This document shows, in pieces, positions 52,612 to 64,000 of a stretch of DNA of 64,000 nucleotides; position 1 is the first letter of the stretch; each line of letters starts with the position of its first letter. Origin of the DNA: Chaetoderma sp. LZ-2023a (lineage: Eukaryota; Mollusca; Caudofoveata; Chaetodermatida; Chaetodermatidae); assembly GCA_034401795.1 (NCBI GenBank), contig CM067374.1, positions 97,312,860 through 97,376,859 on the forward strand. Reading direction: 5' to 3'. The notes beneath the pieces were generated by a model. That model was not told where the DNA came from, made no database searches, and worked only from the letters and a program-made list of their open reading frames with translations. Both the position numbers and the translations under genes were made by a program.

Positions 52612-54274
52612 GACACCCTCTCCCAGAGTCCCACCCCCGCCATCACTCCAATTCGCATCTCCCATCTATACACCAAGTTCGGACATCACCGGCCCAGTCC
52701 ATTTCACACTCCACTCGTCGTCTGTTGACCATCAATCTTCAGATATGAGAGAGACTGTTGCAACAGAGGAGGTGGCATCCTGCACCACACCAACCAACAT
52801 TACCCCCGTGGTGAGCATGGAAGCAGCCTGTTCAGCAGACTCTCGGCTCGAATTTTCCCGGTGTCTGAAAATTATGGCAGGACACCAACCGTCATGTAAT
52901 GGGAGATGACCACATCCCCCTATCTAAAGGCCACCCCATCCATTTGGCCTACCATACTCCCCTGTGAGCAGTCAGGACACCACACCACAGACAGAACGTC
53001 ATCACATACAGAACACACATGCCCTCAAGGCTGGATACGTCAAGTTCCCGCAACAGTTCCACCCACACAAGATGTGGGAGAAATAATCTCCCACAAACCC
53101 CCACCTCCCGCAATAACAACACACTTGGCGTTCACCAGCGTGGAAAAACTGTAATGCGCCCACTTCGCTTTTAACATTGGCATCATACAGCAGCCTGGAC
53201 ATCCCGACAACAACCTTATCACCAACAAACAACAGCCGACAAATCTCCCGCACACAGCTTCTTATCCAGTTACGGGAGAACTGATCACATAGATATAAGG
53301 ATTGCACTACAGCCATCTACAGTACGCATCATGGGAGGAACGTTTGTCCAATGTTCCTCCCCCTCCCCGTCCCTTTTCCCTGGCGTCGTACAGATACAGC
53401 CAAAATCTACATAGTTCATCTACACGTATTAACAGTCAATATTATTAAGAGAGCATGATGCCCGCATTGGCATCAGTCATGAGTAGAATTTTGATACCGA
53501 AAAGTTGAATTCGATAATGGATTGATCAAAGTGACGACAGCATCCGACAGGTCATCTGCACTCTAAAGTAACTCTGTCCCGCCCACGGGCTCGGCCATTA
53601 CAGAGTGAAATACCCTCAAGGTTCGATAAAGTTGACAGCACGCCGCCTCTCCCACCCCCCCCCCACATTCCCGCACCTGGCGGCCATAAAAACGTCACCT
53701 TCACCACAGCACAAGTGTCATCCACAGATAACCAGCAACATGTCAGAAACATAGACACTCAGGTTGTCTGTATTCACAATCTCCAAACGACGGCATTGTA
53801 AATTGTAATACTGTGGCACCCACCTCCGAGTTGTACTGTAATTTAACTATTATTATGTGGTATTAATGTGTCTGGTTTAGGCCGGGACAGAGCTAGTTCT
53901 ACCCATTGAGGAGAATGCTTGGCAGCCCTCCTGCTTGGAAAACGCAGCTATCTTGTCGGGATCAGTAACATTGACCTGCCGCCTCAGTAGATCTGTTTAA
54001 ACCACACATCGAATTACTTACACCTTTACTGTTATATTTTTGATTAAGAACACAGCTGCTCTACCGTGCTATAAATCATTAGCGCACGGGCCGGTAAAGC
54101 GGCACCAAAAATCTAACAGTATAATTACAAGGAGAATTTCAAAAATTATCTTCCCTGTGTTCCAGTCCATAATCAACACAGGCTGAGAACTACCTATTAC
54201 AAACATATACCAAGACGCATGTTTAAGAACTCACGAAAATAAGGGACATTATATTATAAAGATTCATGATATAA

Positions 54275-55546
<1,272 letters not shown>

Positions 55547-56123
55547 CCATATCTCGCATCTACAACAGACTACACCTCAGCAACAGTATTTTGGCCATCG
55601 CCATAAACAGCACATCTGTTTCCGATCAACCACGTGCTTTTAGGAGCCACGTGACATTTACTGCTATTTCCAGTAAATTGGATCAAACACTTTAAACACA
55701 AGAGCCGCCAAAATATGCGACTACCACAGCGTGATGGAGGAGTGGCGAGGGTGAGTCGGGGTAATTACCACTGACGTCACCAGGCTCCCACACACACCCA
55801 TCGGGTGCTCCAGCCTAAAATTAAAACAGGCAAGTTTATAAGCATCCAATCTGAAAAACCGCCTCATGCTAATTAAAAGGTGAGGCTCCTCAGGGAAAAA
55901 GTAGTACCTCGTTTCTATGTTGATCGGAGGCTGTTAAATGTGCTAAATTAAGACAAAGTTAACGAGTCATTCCTCCTATAATTAAAAGTGCTCCTTTATA
56001 CGGGAATAATTAATCCCTTGATGTCTAGAGTGGGAAAAAGAAACTTTCCATATAGGGCTGACCGAATCACCTGTTAAAGACTTCCAGGTATGGTCATCCG
56101 CCGCCTATGACATCACCAAATAG

Positions 56124-56131
56124 TATAAAAG
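56124..56131 (+). promoter_or_regulatory. TATA box ahead of the accessory region, unit 2
   Basis: TATAAAAG, the counterpart of 38445, about 220 bp before the accessory ATG. Confidence 0.55.
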
Positions 56132-56571
56132 GAGGAAGCGCACTCTCAAACTTCGTCTTCCCATCAAAACTCGACACCAGGGAAGAACAGATAGCATTAG
56201 GTTTCTTTCGTGTCGAAAACCAAATTCTGATGTTTTTATTATTAGTTCATTATTATACTTGGCCTGGAAAGTTAACAAAATGAAGAGATAGGGCATTAGG
56301 CTTTGAATAAGGTTCCCACAGCCACCTACTATGCAGGAACGAGATGTCACTCCTCAAAGATTTAGCATTGTCGGATTTGTCTGAAGAAGAATTGGTACCA
56401 GTTTCAAAACGATTCCCGTGCAGCTCATTATTAGCTAGCGGAGAACCCTGTACCAGAACTTTTACGAGAAAATCCGAAAATCCTCCAGACAGCCTTCTAC
56501 GTGACGTTTCAGTATCTCTATACTGCTACTCACTACGGAGTGACCCATGTGCTCCGTCATCATCACCGCCC

Positions 56572-57394
56572 TGACCCTAGCCATGCTGGAAGAAATGTAC
56601 CCTCAGGAGACATGGATAAGGATCTACACAGATGGATCAGCCAAAGATGCAATTAGGAGCGGAGGTGCCGGACTGCACATACAGTATCCAAACGGACAAC
56701 ATGAGTCAGCTGCAATACCGACAGGCAAACACTGCACAAACTACAGAGCTGAAGTCGAAGCACTGGTTCATGCAGCTAATACCATCAGGAGAACAGCAGA
56801 CCCTATTGCACAGATTGTCTTTTTATCTGATGCCCGCTCCGTCCTTGAGGCTATCACCAAAGGTAAGCTGCCACAACTGGAAGAAGCACTACAAACCATC
56901 AAATGCTTTCGGATAGCACTGCAGTGGATCCCCTCACACTGTGGAGTCCAAGGAAATGAGGAAGCAGACAAGATGGCAAAGGTGGGTGCAGAAGAGAATC
57001 AGACAGAAAACATGGTTACCCATACAGAGATGAAGACTATCATTAAGTCCCTCTATAGAACACCTCAATCAGAAGATGCCTACCATCATCTCTCGAGGCC
57101 AGAGCAAGTGACCATTTTTCGTCTCAGAACTGGACACAACAGACTAAACCAACACATGTACAGGCGGTTCCACCTTACGACATCGCCCGCTTGTCCTTGT
57201 GGAGAAGCAGAACAGACCACAGAGCACATACTTCAATGTTGCAGTACGTATCAGCTGCTGAGAGAAGAGATCTGGCCTTTGTCAACCTCTATTCTTGAAA
57301 AGCTGTATGGGCCTGTGGAAGAACTGCAGAAAACCACAGATTTCATCTTGAGAACGGCTCTCCAAATGTGATACCAGCGATCGAAAAGAAGAAG
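56572..57394 (+). mobile_element. 5'-truncated LINE carrying RNase H
   Basis: Inserted into the accessory region and flanked by the 7-bp target duplication ATCACCG. Its 3' end is GATCGAAAAGAAGAAGAAG, a GAA-rich tail instead of poly-A, as in some I/ingi-type LINEs. Only the 3' end of ORF2 is present. Confidence 0.85.
56580..57371 (+). CDS. RNase H and CCHC C-terminus of a LINE ORF2, open
   Basis: About 265 open codons. RNase H blocks with catalytic residues visible: IYTDGSAKD (D), NYRAEVEAL (E), FLSDARSVLEA (D), WIPSHCGVQGNEEADKMAK (H and D). The following LRTGHNRLNQHMYRRF and CPCGEAEQTTEHILQCC are the conserved tail of I-type LINE ORF2 proteins. The frame is also open back into the host sequence to 56547, by chance. 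No reverse transcriptase is present, so it is a fragment although uninterrupted; insertion is fairly recent. Confidence 0.9.
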   Translation, partial: AMLEEMYPQETWIRIYTDGSAKDAIRSGGAGLHIQYPNGQHESAAIPTGKHCTNYRAEVEALVHAANTIRRTADPIAQIVFLSDARSVLEAITKGKLPQLEEALQTIKCFRIALQWIPSHCGVQGNEEADKMAKVGAEENQTENMVTHTEMKTIIKSLYRTPQSEDAYHHLSRPEQVTIFRLRTGHNRLNQHMYRRFHLTTSPACPCGEAEQTTEHILQCCSTYQLLREEIWPLSTSILEKLYGPVEELQKTTDFILRTALQM

Positions 57395-57705
57395 AAGATC
57401 ACCGTGTGTTAGAAGAGACATTGCTTCCCGGGGAAGAAAACGAGGATCGCACAGTTTTAGCCACGCATTTCGAATCTCGGTTTCCAGTCAAAGTTCTCCC
57501 GACCAAGAAGATGGCCCGCACGAAAAATACTACACGTAGATATCCCATTATTCATCGTCCCCCACGGCTACCGTGAGCAACATACCGGCAGCAAGACGTA
57601 AAATCCTACCCGCAGCCACGTCGGGGAGCGCTATGCTACTACCCGTCACCACATCTACACTGGTCCTGAAGTGGAGCAAGAAGCATGTCTTCTGCAGAAT
57701 CCAGT

Positions 57706-57927
57706 CTGGCAGCACCCACATCAGTAATCAGCCATTAAACTACAGCCACTACACCCACACCCGTAGTGTCTGAAGCAATTTCAGCCAGTCAGCCGATATC
57801 GGTAGTCATCAAGACACTGGCAGCACCCGCATCAGTAATCAGCCATCAAACTACAGCCACTACACCCGCACCCGTAGTGTCTGAAGCAATTTCAGCCAGT
57901 CAGCCGATATCGGTAGTCATCACGACA
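57706..57927. repeat. 111-bp tandem duplication in accessory region 2
   Basis: Units 57706-57816 and 57817-57927 differ at a handful of bases; 111 bp is a multiple of three. Unit 1 of the array has one copy only. Confidence 0.9.
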
Positions 57928-59132
57928 CCTGCGGGAATGGAAATTCCCAGTTACCCGCAGTCACCATCTCCTCCGGACCTGACCATAGACGAGGGACCAG
58001 GACCATTGCAGCCTGCGTCGATTAGCATTACTCCAACACGTGTTATTCGGCATCTGCCTTCTAGCTTTCTGATCAAGCCATCAGGAAGGGAACCACACCA
58101 GAACGACCATATGCAGGAAAGAGACGTATCACTCACACGCAGGACATTCAGCTCGTACCCAATGTTACCGCAAATCGTCTGTTGAAATAGGCTCAGAAGA
58201 TGTCATCTCCTGCCGTATCCACTCCCGCATAATTGCCTCAGTCCCACCGCTGCCTTACGGACAGATATTTTAGCACCCGCAGTAACTGTGAGAGACATTA
58301 TTTCCGCCACCATCACTTCAGACATTTCCGACAGTAACAGTGATAATGAATGCATCTCAGCATTAATAGTGAATCCACCGCGACCAACCACCATCAGTCG
58401 CGGGACCCAGACTCAGTGGGAAATTTCGCAGCAGAGGTGTGATCATTTGTGATACAGCAGAATATCAGTGGTGCGATTCATGGAAGCGCATTAATTATTA
58501 ATTTATTTTTGAAATACTTTTCTTTTTATTATATATGTTAGATCAATTGAATCCCGTCCCTAGGACTACTATGGTTATCCGACACAGCCGCACACGTCAG
58601 CGCCCGGCTGTGTCCCACATAAAATGAGCACTGCGGACTCTGGTGTTGTAAGAACGTCATGTGTGACATAAAGAATACAACAACCTGCAGTGCAATAATG
58701 TCATAATCCTGTCATGCAGTCTCAGCTATGCTGGGGCTGCCTGATAAACTAACTTTTGAGTTATTATTATTATGTTCTATTTTTATATTTTTTTCTCTTC
58801 CTGTCTTAGATGTCAGGACGGCTATGGGGTCAGCGAGAGCTGCCCTTTGCGGACCCACTATAACAGGCCGCAAATATATTTTAATCAAAGATACGTGTTG
58901 CATACCCCTTTATTTACCCGGGGTGCGCAAGTAATTCGGAGGTAATATACTAGATACCACGTAAGAGTATGTTACGTGGAAATCACATATTTTATATATA
59001 CATATATTTTTTTTTATATATATTTAAACTTAAATTGTGGTACGTTGGAGCTTGGGTGTTCTCTGCAGAGCCAACAATTATCTGCACCAAAAGAGAACAC
59101 CCATGCGAGCTATTGTTTAGGATCATTGACTA

Positions 59133-59138
59133 AATAAA
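59133..59138 (+). terminator. AATAAA downstream of the accessory region, unit 2
   Basis: Same context as 42214. Confidence 0.4.
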
Positions 59139-59946
59139 GTTGCAGCATGCACCAAAATATTAAAACAAAAAAAATTAAAAGGATTGGAAAAATAATTCCA
59201 GGTCAAAAATTGAAAACTAAAAATATGCCTCCCCTCTCCTCTTTGGCACCTCTATGTGCTCTGTCACTTGAATATGCATCTATGCGTCACTATTCCTCTC
59301 AGGCCACGCGCCTACCCGGGAAGTCTATAAGTCCCACCTAGCATACGTCCATGCGTCGATCTGCAATGCGCGATCATTTGCCATGGATGTCAAACTAGGA
59401 TGGGGTGGTGTAGTTCGGATCGACCAGGTGGGTACTGGCCGTGCCAGCAAAGCTGGGTACGCGCCGCCCATCCTGGATTCGTTCCGTGAACATGGCCGCC
59501 TGGGTAGAGCTATAAGCGTATATGGGCCCATGAGAGAGATTGCGTTATAAAAACGACTAAGTCCGTTAAAACGCATAGTGCGCATGCGCATGCTTAGATG
59601 CTATTTTTTGACAGAGCATGTAGTTTACGACCAAGATGGGATGACGCTTTTAGTGTACCGAGATGGTACCATGTAATCCTTTTTAATTACCTGTTCCCAC
59701 CGAAACTGGCATTAATCAAGACCAGAATTCGACGGGCTTTCCAAATCTGTAAACCATTTCAAAATCGGTTAAGAAATGGCTGAGTTATCCACGGAAACCC
59801 CCTTTTGATTATCTTCAAAATCCACATGGACGCAAAACTTCTAGAATGTTCTAGAACATTCGACTGCATTATTATTGGCTACGCGCTGATTGGCTGTTGC
59901 TCAACCGATGATTGGTTGGAGCCTGCGCCTGTGATGTCACGAGTAG

Positions 59947-59954
59947 TATAAAAG
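59947..59954 (+). promoter_or_regulatory. TATA box of the 3' LTR
   Basis: TATAAAAG preceded by GTGATGTCACGAGTAG. Confidence 0.65.
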
Positions 59955-61027
59955 GAGCCGAGATCCAGAGTTCGAGAGCATCCTCGGCCAGGGGCCGAAT
60001 CGGTTGGACTTGTATCAGCTACTATCGTCTCGACTGGCAATACGCAGATCACTTCGCTTTATGTCGGTTTGTCTCCCTTAGCTAGCAGTAATCCAACCCA
60101 CCACACTAAAGCAATTTTGTAACTCCCGTTACTAGCGGGAGCATTTTGGTACTTTTTAGTTATTGTTCACGAATATATCAAGAGCTACTTCGGAACACAA
60201 ACTTGCGGTGAGGTCTTTCCAGCCTGAAAATGTGATTCTACGGATGTAGAGGCAGCGATGTTCTTTGGTGGATGACTTGCCGGATCTGCCAGCCATGCCA
60301 AAATGTGGTTATTTAACCGTCCCAGCAACGGATGTCGTGCAGGTTCATCTAAACTTTTCGACCGCAGCAAGTAAACTTTGCCCGGTACGTCTTCAGAGCT
60401 GGCTGACGTACCACGCACCGTTAAGCTTAGTTTTGTATCTTCATCTGCATCTAACAGCCCCCGTTTGTGATCGGGTTGTTGTCAACTTCCATCCATACCA
60501 TCGGTGTATGGGAACTTTCTTCACAGCAGCAATGTTATTGTATCTCTTGCTGACTACTCGTTAGACATTCTATATTGTGATTACTGTCCTGAGTTCGATC
60601 CGCTCCGGTCATGAGCTGCTTTCGTGAATCCTGTTTGTGGGAGCCAGCCTGCGGGAACTTTCCATCTTCCTGAGAATGCATCAACTCACGTCAACCTAAG
60701 AGTGACGTATCAATTTCAGTAACACGATAGCCCAGACTTAAGAATGGCTACCGATTATTCAAGTAACTATACTTAACACTTTAATTATTCCGTTAAATGT
60801 ATTTTTCCTAATTACATCATACCCGTATAAATGATCCCGATGACTAAAAGGTATCGTAATGGTCTTAGGACCACTAGTTATAATTTCTGTATATGTTTAT
60901 AGTTATTCTCATTTTTTTCTGTAAGGTGTTTTCACTAGCCGCACCGTAATAGGTTCCTTAACCTGTACTAAAGATATATAATTCTGATCATTTCACACTA
61001 TATTAATTGTTCTGGTTAGTTTATATA

Positions 61028-61240
61028 TGGCCAGTGGCCATCAGTTCATATGTTTTGTTTAATTGTAGAAGATATAGGACTGCAGTGCACGTAGGAAACA
61101 CTATACAGCGACACTTATATATGCAGAACTTTCTCCGGCCAGTGGCCATCAGTTCCTATGTTTTGTTTAATTGTAGAAGATATAGGACTGCAGTGCACGT
61201 AGGAAACACTATACAGTGACACTTATATATGCAGAACTTT
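61028..61240. repeat. ~106-bp tandem duplication inside the 3' LTR
   Basis: Two adjoining copies beginning GGCCAGTGGCCATCAGTTC; the 5' LTR has one copy at 44138-44245. Confidence 0.9.
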
Positions 61241-63105
61241 CTCCCGCCACCAACAATTTTTCACTGAGGTCGCTGTCCATGCTATAACTCCGTGTAGCCC
61301 AGCATGCTACTGACTAAAACCTTTTCTATTCAGCTCGATAGGATAGGTTTAATATGATTAGAGACAATTTCTTCGTTAGGAAATCTGTAGTGTACGCCTC
61401 ACTCCCGGTAGTTGCGATAATTTAGCCCCGCACTCCGGCAAGATTGTGTACGATCGGCCAAAATACTTAAAGGGCCTCATATCTCTAAAGATATTGTCTC
61501 TCTTCATGTTCCACTAAGCCTTGTGGCTTCTTATTTGTTTGGATGTCCCCATCCGCACCATGGGCTGATCCGACCATGGGAAACTGTTGGGGTTTCCGAG
61601 CGGTGATGGCCAAGGTGTGGTATCACATACATTCCCTAAGTATCCTCTTGCCAATGTAGGAAAGCACTGCGCAAACATATCTTAATTATTATTTACTTTC
61701 ATCTGCTGAACAATCCTCCCGTACCGCACCACAGTGCAAAGCTGGGCAACTTGTATTTAAACCTAACGACAGGTTAAACGGTTAGTTTCATAGGACCTGG
61801 TGACGGGCGAGATGCGCATCCCCACCGAATCCTGTAAGAATGTCTGGGCATGATATTCAGATCTGCCACGCCCTCGTGGGAAGGACATTTATGGTTGGTA
61901 TTCGTCTCTCTTGCCCCACCATAACGATAGATCAGTTGCCTAAAATGCTTTTGTGAAAAGTAACCAGTGTCTTGTGATGTTTTATGTGGTTACGGCGCAG
62001 GATGTCCAGGTTCTTATCCAGTTCAGAGATCTTGCTAAGTAACATGTTTCAGTGCTGTCTTCAGTATTGATGTCTTAGGGCATCCGTTCTCAATGACATC
62101 CATATCTAACAGCTAGGTAGACAATCGCCATTTGCGGCCTAAAATAGTTCTTGTCTCTAAAAACTAAAAACCTAAAGCATAGAAGAAGGCCCGCATAAAG
62201 AAAGCGGCAACTACTAACACAGCGTACTAAGAATTACATAAGACGGTGACGTGGGAATCCTTCGGGAATCGTTCGTCCCATAAAACAGCACGCAACTTCA
62301 TAGTCATAATCACTAGGTATGGTCTTTTCTTTTCAGCATTTTGGTTAAATATTAGAGTGGGCCCATTTTTGCCTACTACTCTTCTCCTGCTTTAAGCAGT
62401 GGTGACATTTTCCCATGACGGAGGCCCGCGCGAGGCACTTGCCTCTCGCAAGGATTCAGCGATGACGGTCCATGCGAGGATAATACTCATCAAGCAAACT
62501 AGCACTAGGAGTAGTGCCCGCGTGAGGCACATGATTTTTCGTCACTACAGCGATAATTTTCTTTCCTTTCAGCTTAGAGGTATAACAGCTTATATTAAGT
62601 TAATTAGTTACGTCTCGTGTACGGGCGCCTCCCTTGCGGGGATACTCTGTGGACCTACGAGTCTGTGTGGTATCTCCGGGAGCCCCACATTTAAAAGTTC
62701 ATCCGGCTGTCTCTATGTCTTGTATTCTCGTATGCTCATCATTTTTTTATCTGGCATACTTGACAGTCTGTTTAGGTAAAATTATTGTATAGACTTAGTT
62801 TAATTAGGTCACCAAAATCAAATCTTGTAAGTCACGAAATTGCTATGGACAGGCATACTGGTGACACAAATTCTTGGGATGAGACCTTTGTGTTTAATGT
62901 TCACGACAATGGTCCCACAGCCCCACCGGAACGATTGAGTTCCACCGGCCTTAGGAGCTGGTCTTTGTTACCCGTAGGGCAGTATCGTACAGGATCCGTC
63001 ACCCCGAGACCGGAAGCTAACCAGCGTCATCATTCATCGTGCACTTGCGGCATGGCGAGTCGACATCATACACCGAAACGGCCCGACACTACCCCGCAAG
63101 CTACA

Positions 63106-63226
63106 GTTGTGTATATGGCAAGTCTTATGTTCTAGTGAATGATAGGAGCCATTATTACGGTAATCTCTATTTTATTAAAGCTGATGTGACTCTTCAAATA
63201 CAGAGATACATAATACATATGTAACA
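63106..63226 (-). mobile_element. LTR piece of a second gypsy-type fossil (minus)
   Basis: On the minus strand a purine tract (AAAGGGAGA, 63227-63235) is followed by TGTTACATATG, a plausible LTR start, with AATAAAAT further in. The other end is cut by or lost at the giant-LTR element. Confidence 0.5.
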
Positions 63227-63379
63227 TCTCCCTTTGTTGATGTTTAATGATAACATATAATAACTAATGTGATATAATTACAGTAATGAAATACAATTCA
63301 ATTACGATTAAAGAACTACAGTATTCTTGTTTATAAAGTTGTATGTTTCATGATTTGAAATCATAACTTCAGACTCATT

Positions 63380-64000
63380 CACTTTAAACTCAATCATGCT
63401 GTCATTTAATATCACTCATCTCTGTATCGCAAAGGCTTTCTCACAACCCTACCCCTGGATGTGACTTGCGAATGACTGTTAGCATTAAACTTTTGATGCT
63501 TGCAGATGGCTTGTGTGTTTGAAATGCTTTGTTGTGTGTTTGTGCTAGGAACTTCTGGTGGATTGTGTCGAATATCATCGTCATCATCAATCACATGTTG
63601 TGCTGGATTCTTTATCATTACAGATGACTTTCCGATGAACTTTGGATTTCTGCGATATGATGTTCCATTGTCATCTCCAACAAGGAAAGATCTTGGTTCT
63701 GATCAAGTTTCCGCGATGTGTCCACTTTGATACGGCTCTTTCAGGTCTTCTGTTTTATTGAATATCACTTTCTGCAGCTTTGGTAGATATTTGGTATGCA
63801 GATCATGCCAATATTTCATTCGATCTTTATGGGTTTGCAATCCATCTTTAACCTGCTCCTTAGGTTGAATTTCAGGATGTAGTAATATTTCTTTTGTCGA
63901 AAGAATGCTATTAATTCTTCTTGACATGAGAAGTTGTGCTGGAGAGCCTAATGTAGCACTTAGAGGTGTGTTTCTGTATTCTAAAATAGCTAGTTGTGGA
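63380..64000 (-). mobile_element. Pol C-terminal end of a second Ty3/gypsy fossil (minus)
   Basis: The minus strand reads SPAQLLMSRRINSI, KEILLHPEIQPKEQVKDG and KYWHDLHTKYLPKL, then FLVGDDNGTSYRRNPKF and a tail GRVVRKPLRY. This is the usual end of integrase in gypsy elements that lack a chromodomain. It is a different family from the giant-LTR element and continues beyond the window. Broken, at least one interruption. Confidence 0.8.

Larger units (their letters stand above)
56344..58440 (+). mobile_element. Accessory (post-pol) coding region, unit 2 (fossil)
   Basis: The counterpart of 38665-39870, starting MSLLKDLALSDLSEEE. It is split by a LINE insertion at about 56572-57394 and carries a 111-bp tandem duplication (57706-57927). 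Broken. Confidence 0.5.
59409..63105 (+). mobile_element. Giant LTR (3' LTR)
   Basis: About 3697 bp from TGTAGTTCGGATCGACCAGG to GCAAGCTACA. The extra length against 42504-46108 is mainly a tandem duplication of about 106 bp. TATA at 59947. The two LTRs differ by several percent by eye, so the array is not recent. Confidence 0.85.

Overview
The window is metazoan genomic DNA: large introns with GT-AG borders, many simple repeats, Tc1-type transposons, LINE fragments and LTR-element fossils. The mixture looks like an invertebrate animal, probably aquatic, but the sequence alone does not fix the species.

Left part (1-29 kb). One host gene runs on the + strand from about 2.3 to 27.3 kb. I joined 14 exons (2309-27304) whose splice phases all agree. 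Together they give about 643 codons of a multi-pass membrane protein of the NRF-6 (nose resistant to fluoxetine) / acyltransferase-3 family. The N-terminal exon(s) with the start codon and signal peptide were not found and probably lie to the left. The introns are filled with about twenty full or partial copies of a short hairpin-forming MITE that carries several TGACGTCA (CRE-type) octamers, two other foldback elements, one complete Tc1-like transposon (7889-9546), LINE 3' ends and long microsatellites, several of which abut 3' splice sites.

Right part (about 30-63 kb). This block is almost entirely a fossil LTR-retrotransposon array. LTRs of about 3.6-3.7 kb with matching TGTAG...CTACA ends lie at 42504-46108 and 59409-63105. 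The first is followed by a tRNA-Lys-like primer binding site and a decayed Ty3/gypsy gag-pro-RT-RNaseH-integrase region. Downstream of pol is an unusually long non-pol region of about 7 kb, present twice (34419-42503 and 52612-59408). It holds an accessory coding region with its own TATA-like and AATAAA signals. To the left are an LTR fragment (33704-34418), a more diverged LTR relative (32136-33703) and an uncertain still older one. This suggests repeated insertion and LTR-LTR recombination at one spot.

Three further Tc1-like copies of the same family as the left-hand one sit in this block. Two occupy the same site in the two duplicated regions and so predate the duplication; one is later. 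A 5'-truncated RNase H-bearing LINE interrupts the second accessory region. The far right end (63.2-64 kb) is the pol terminus of a different gypsy-type fossil on the minus strand.
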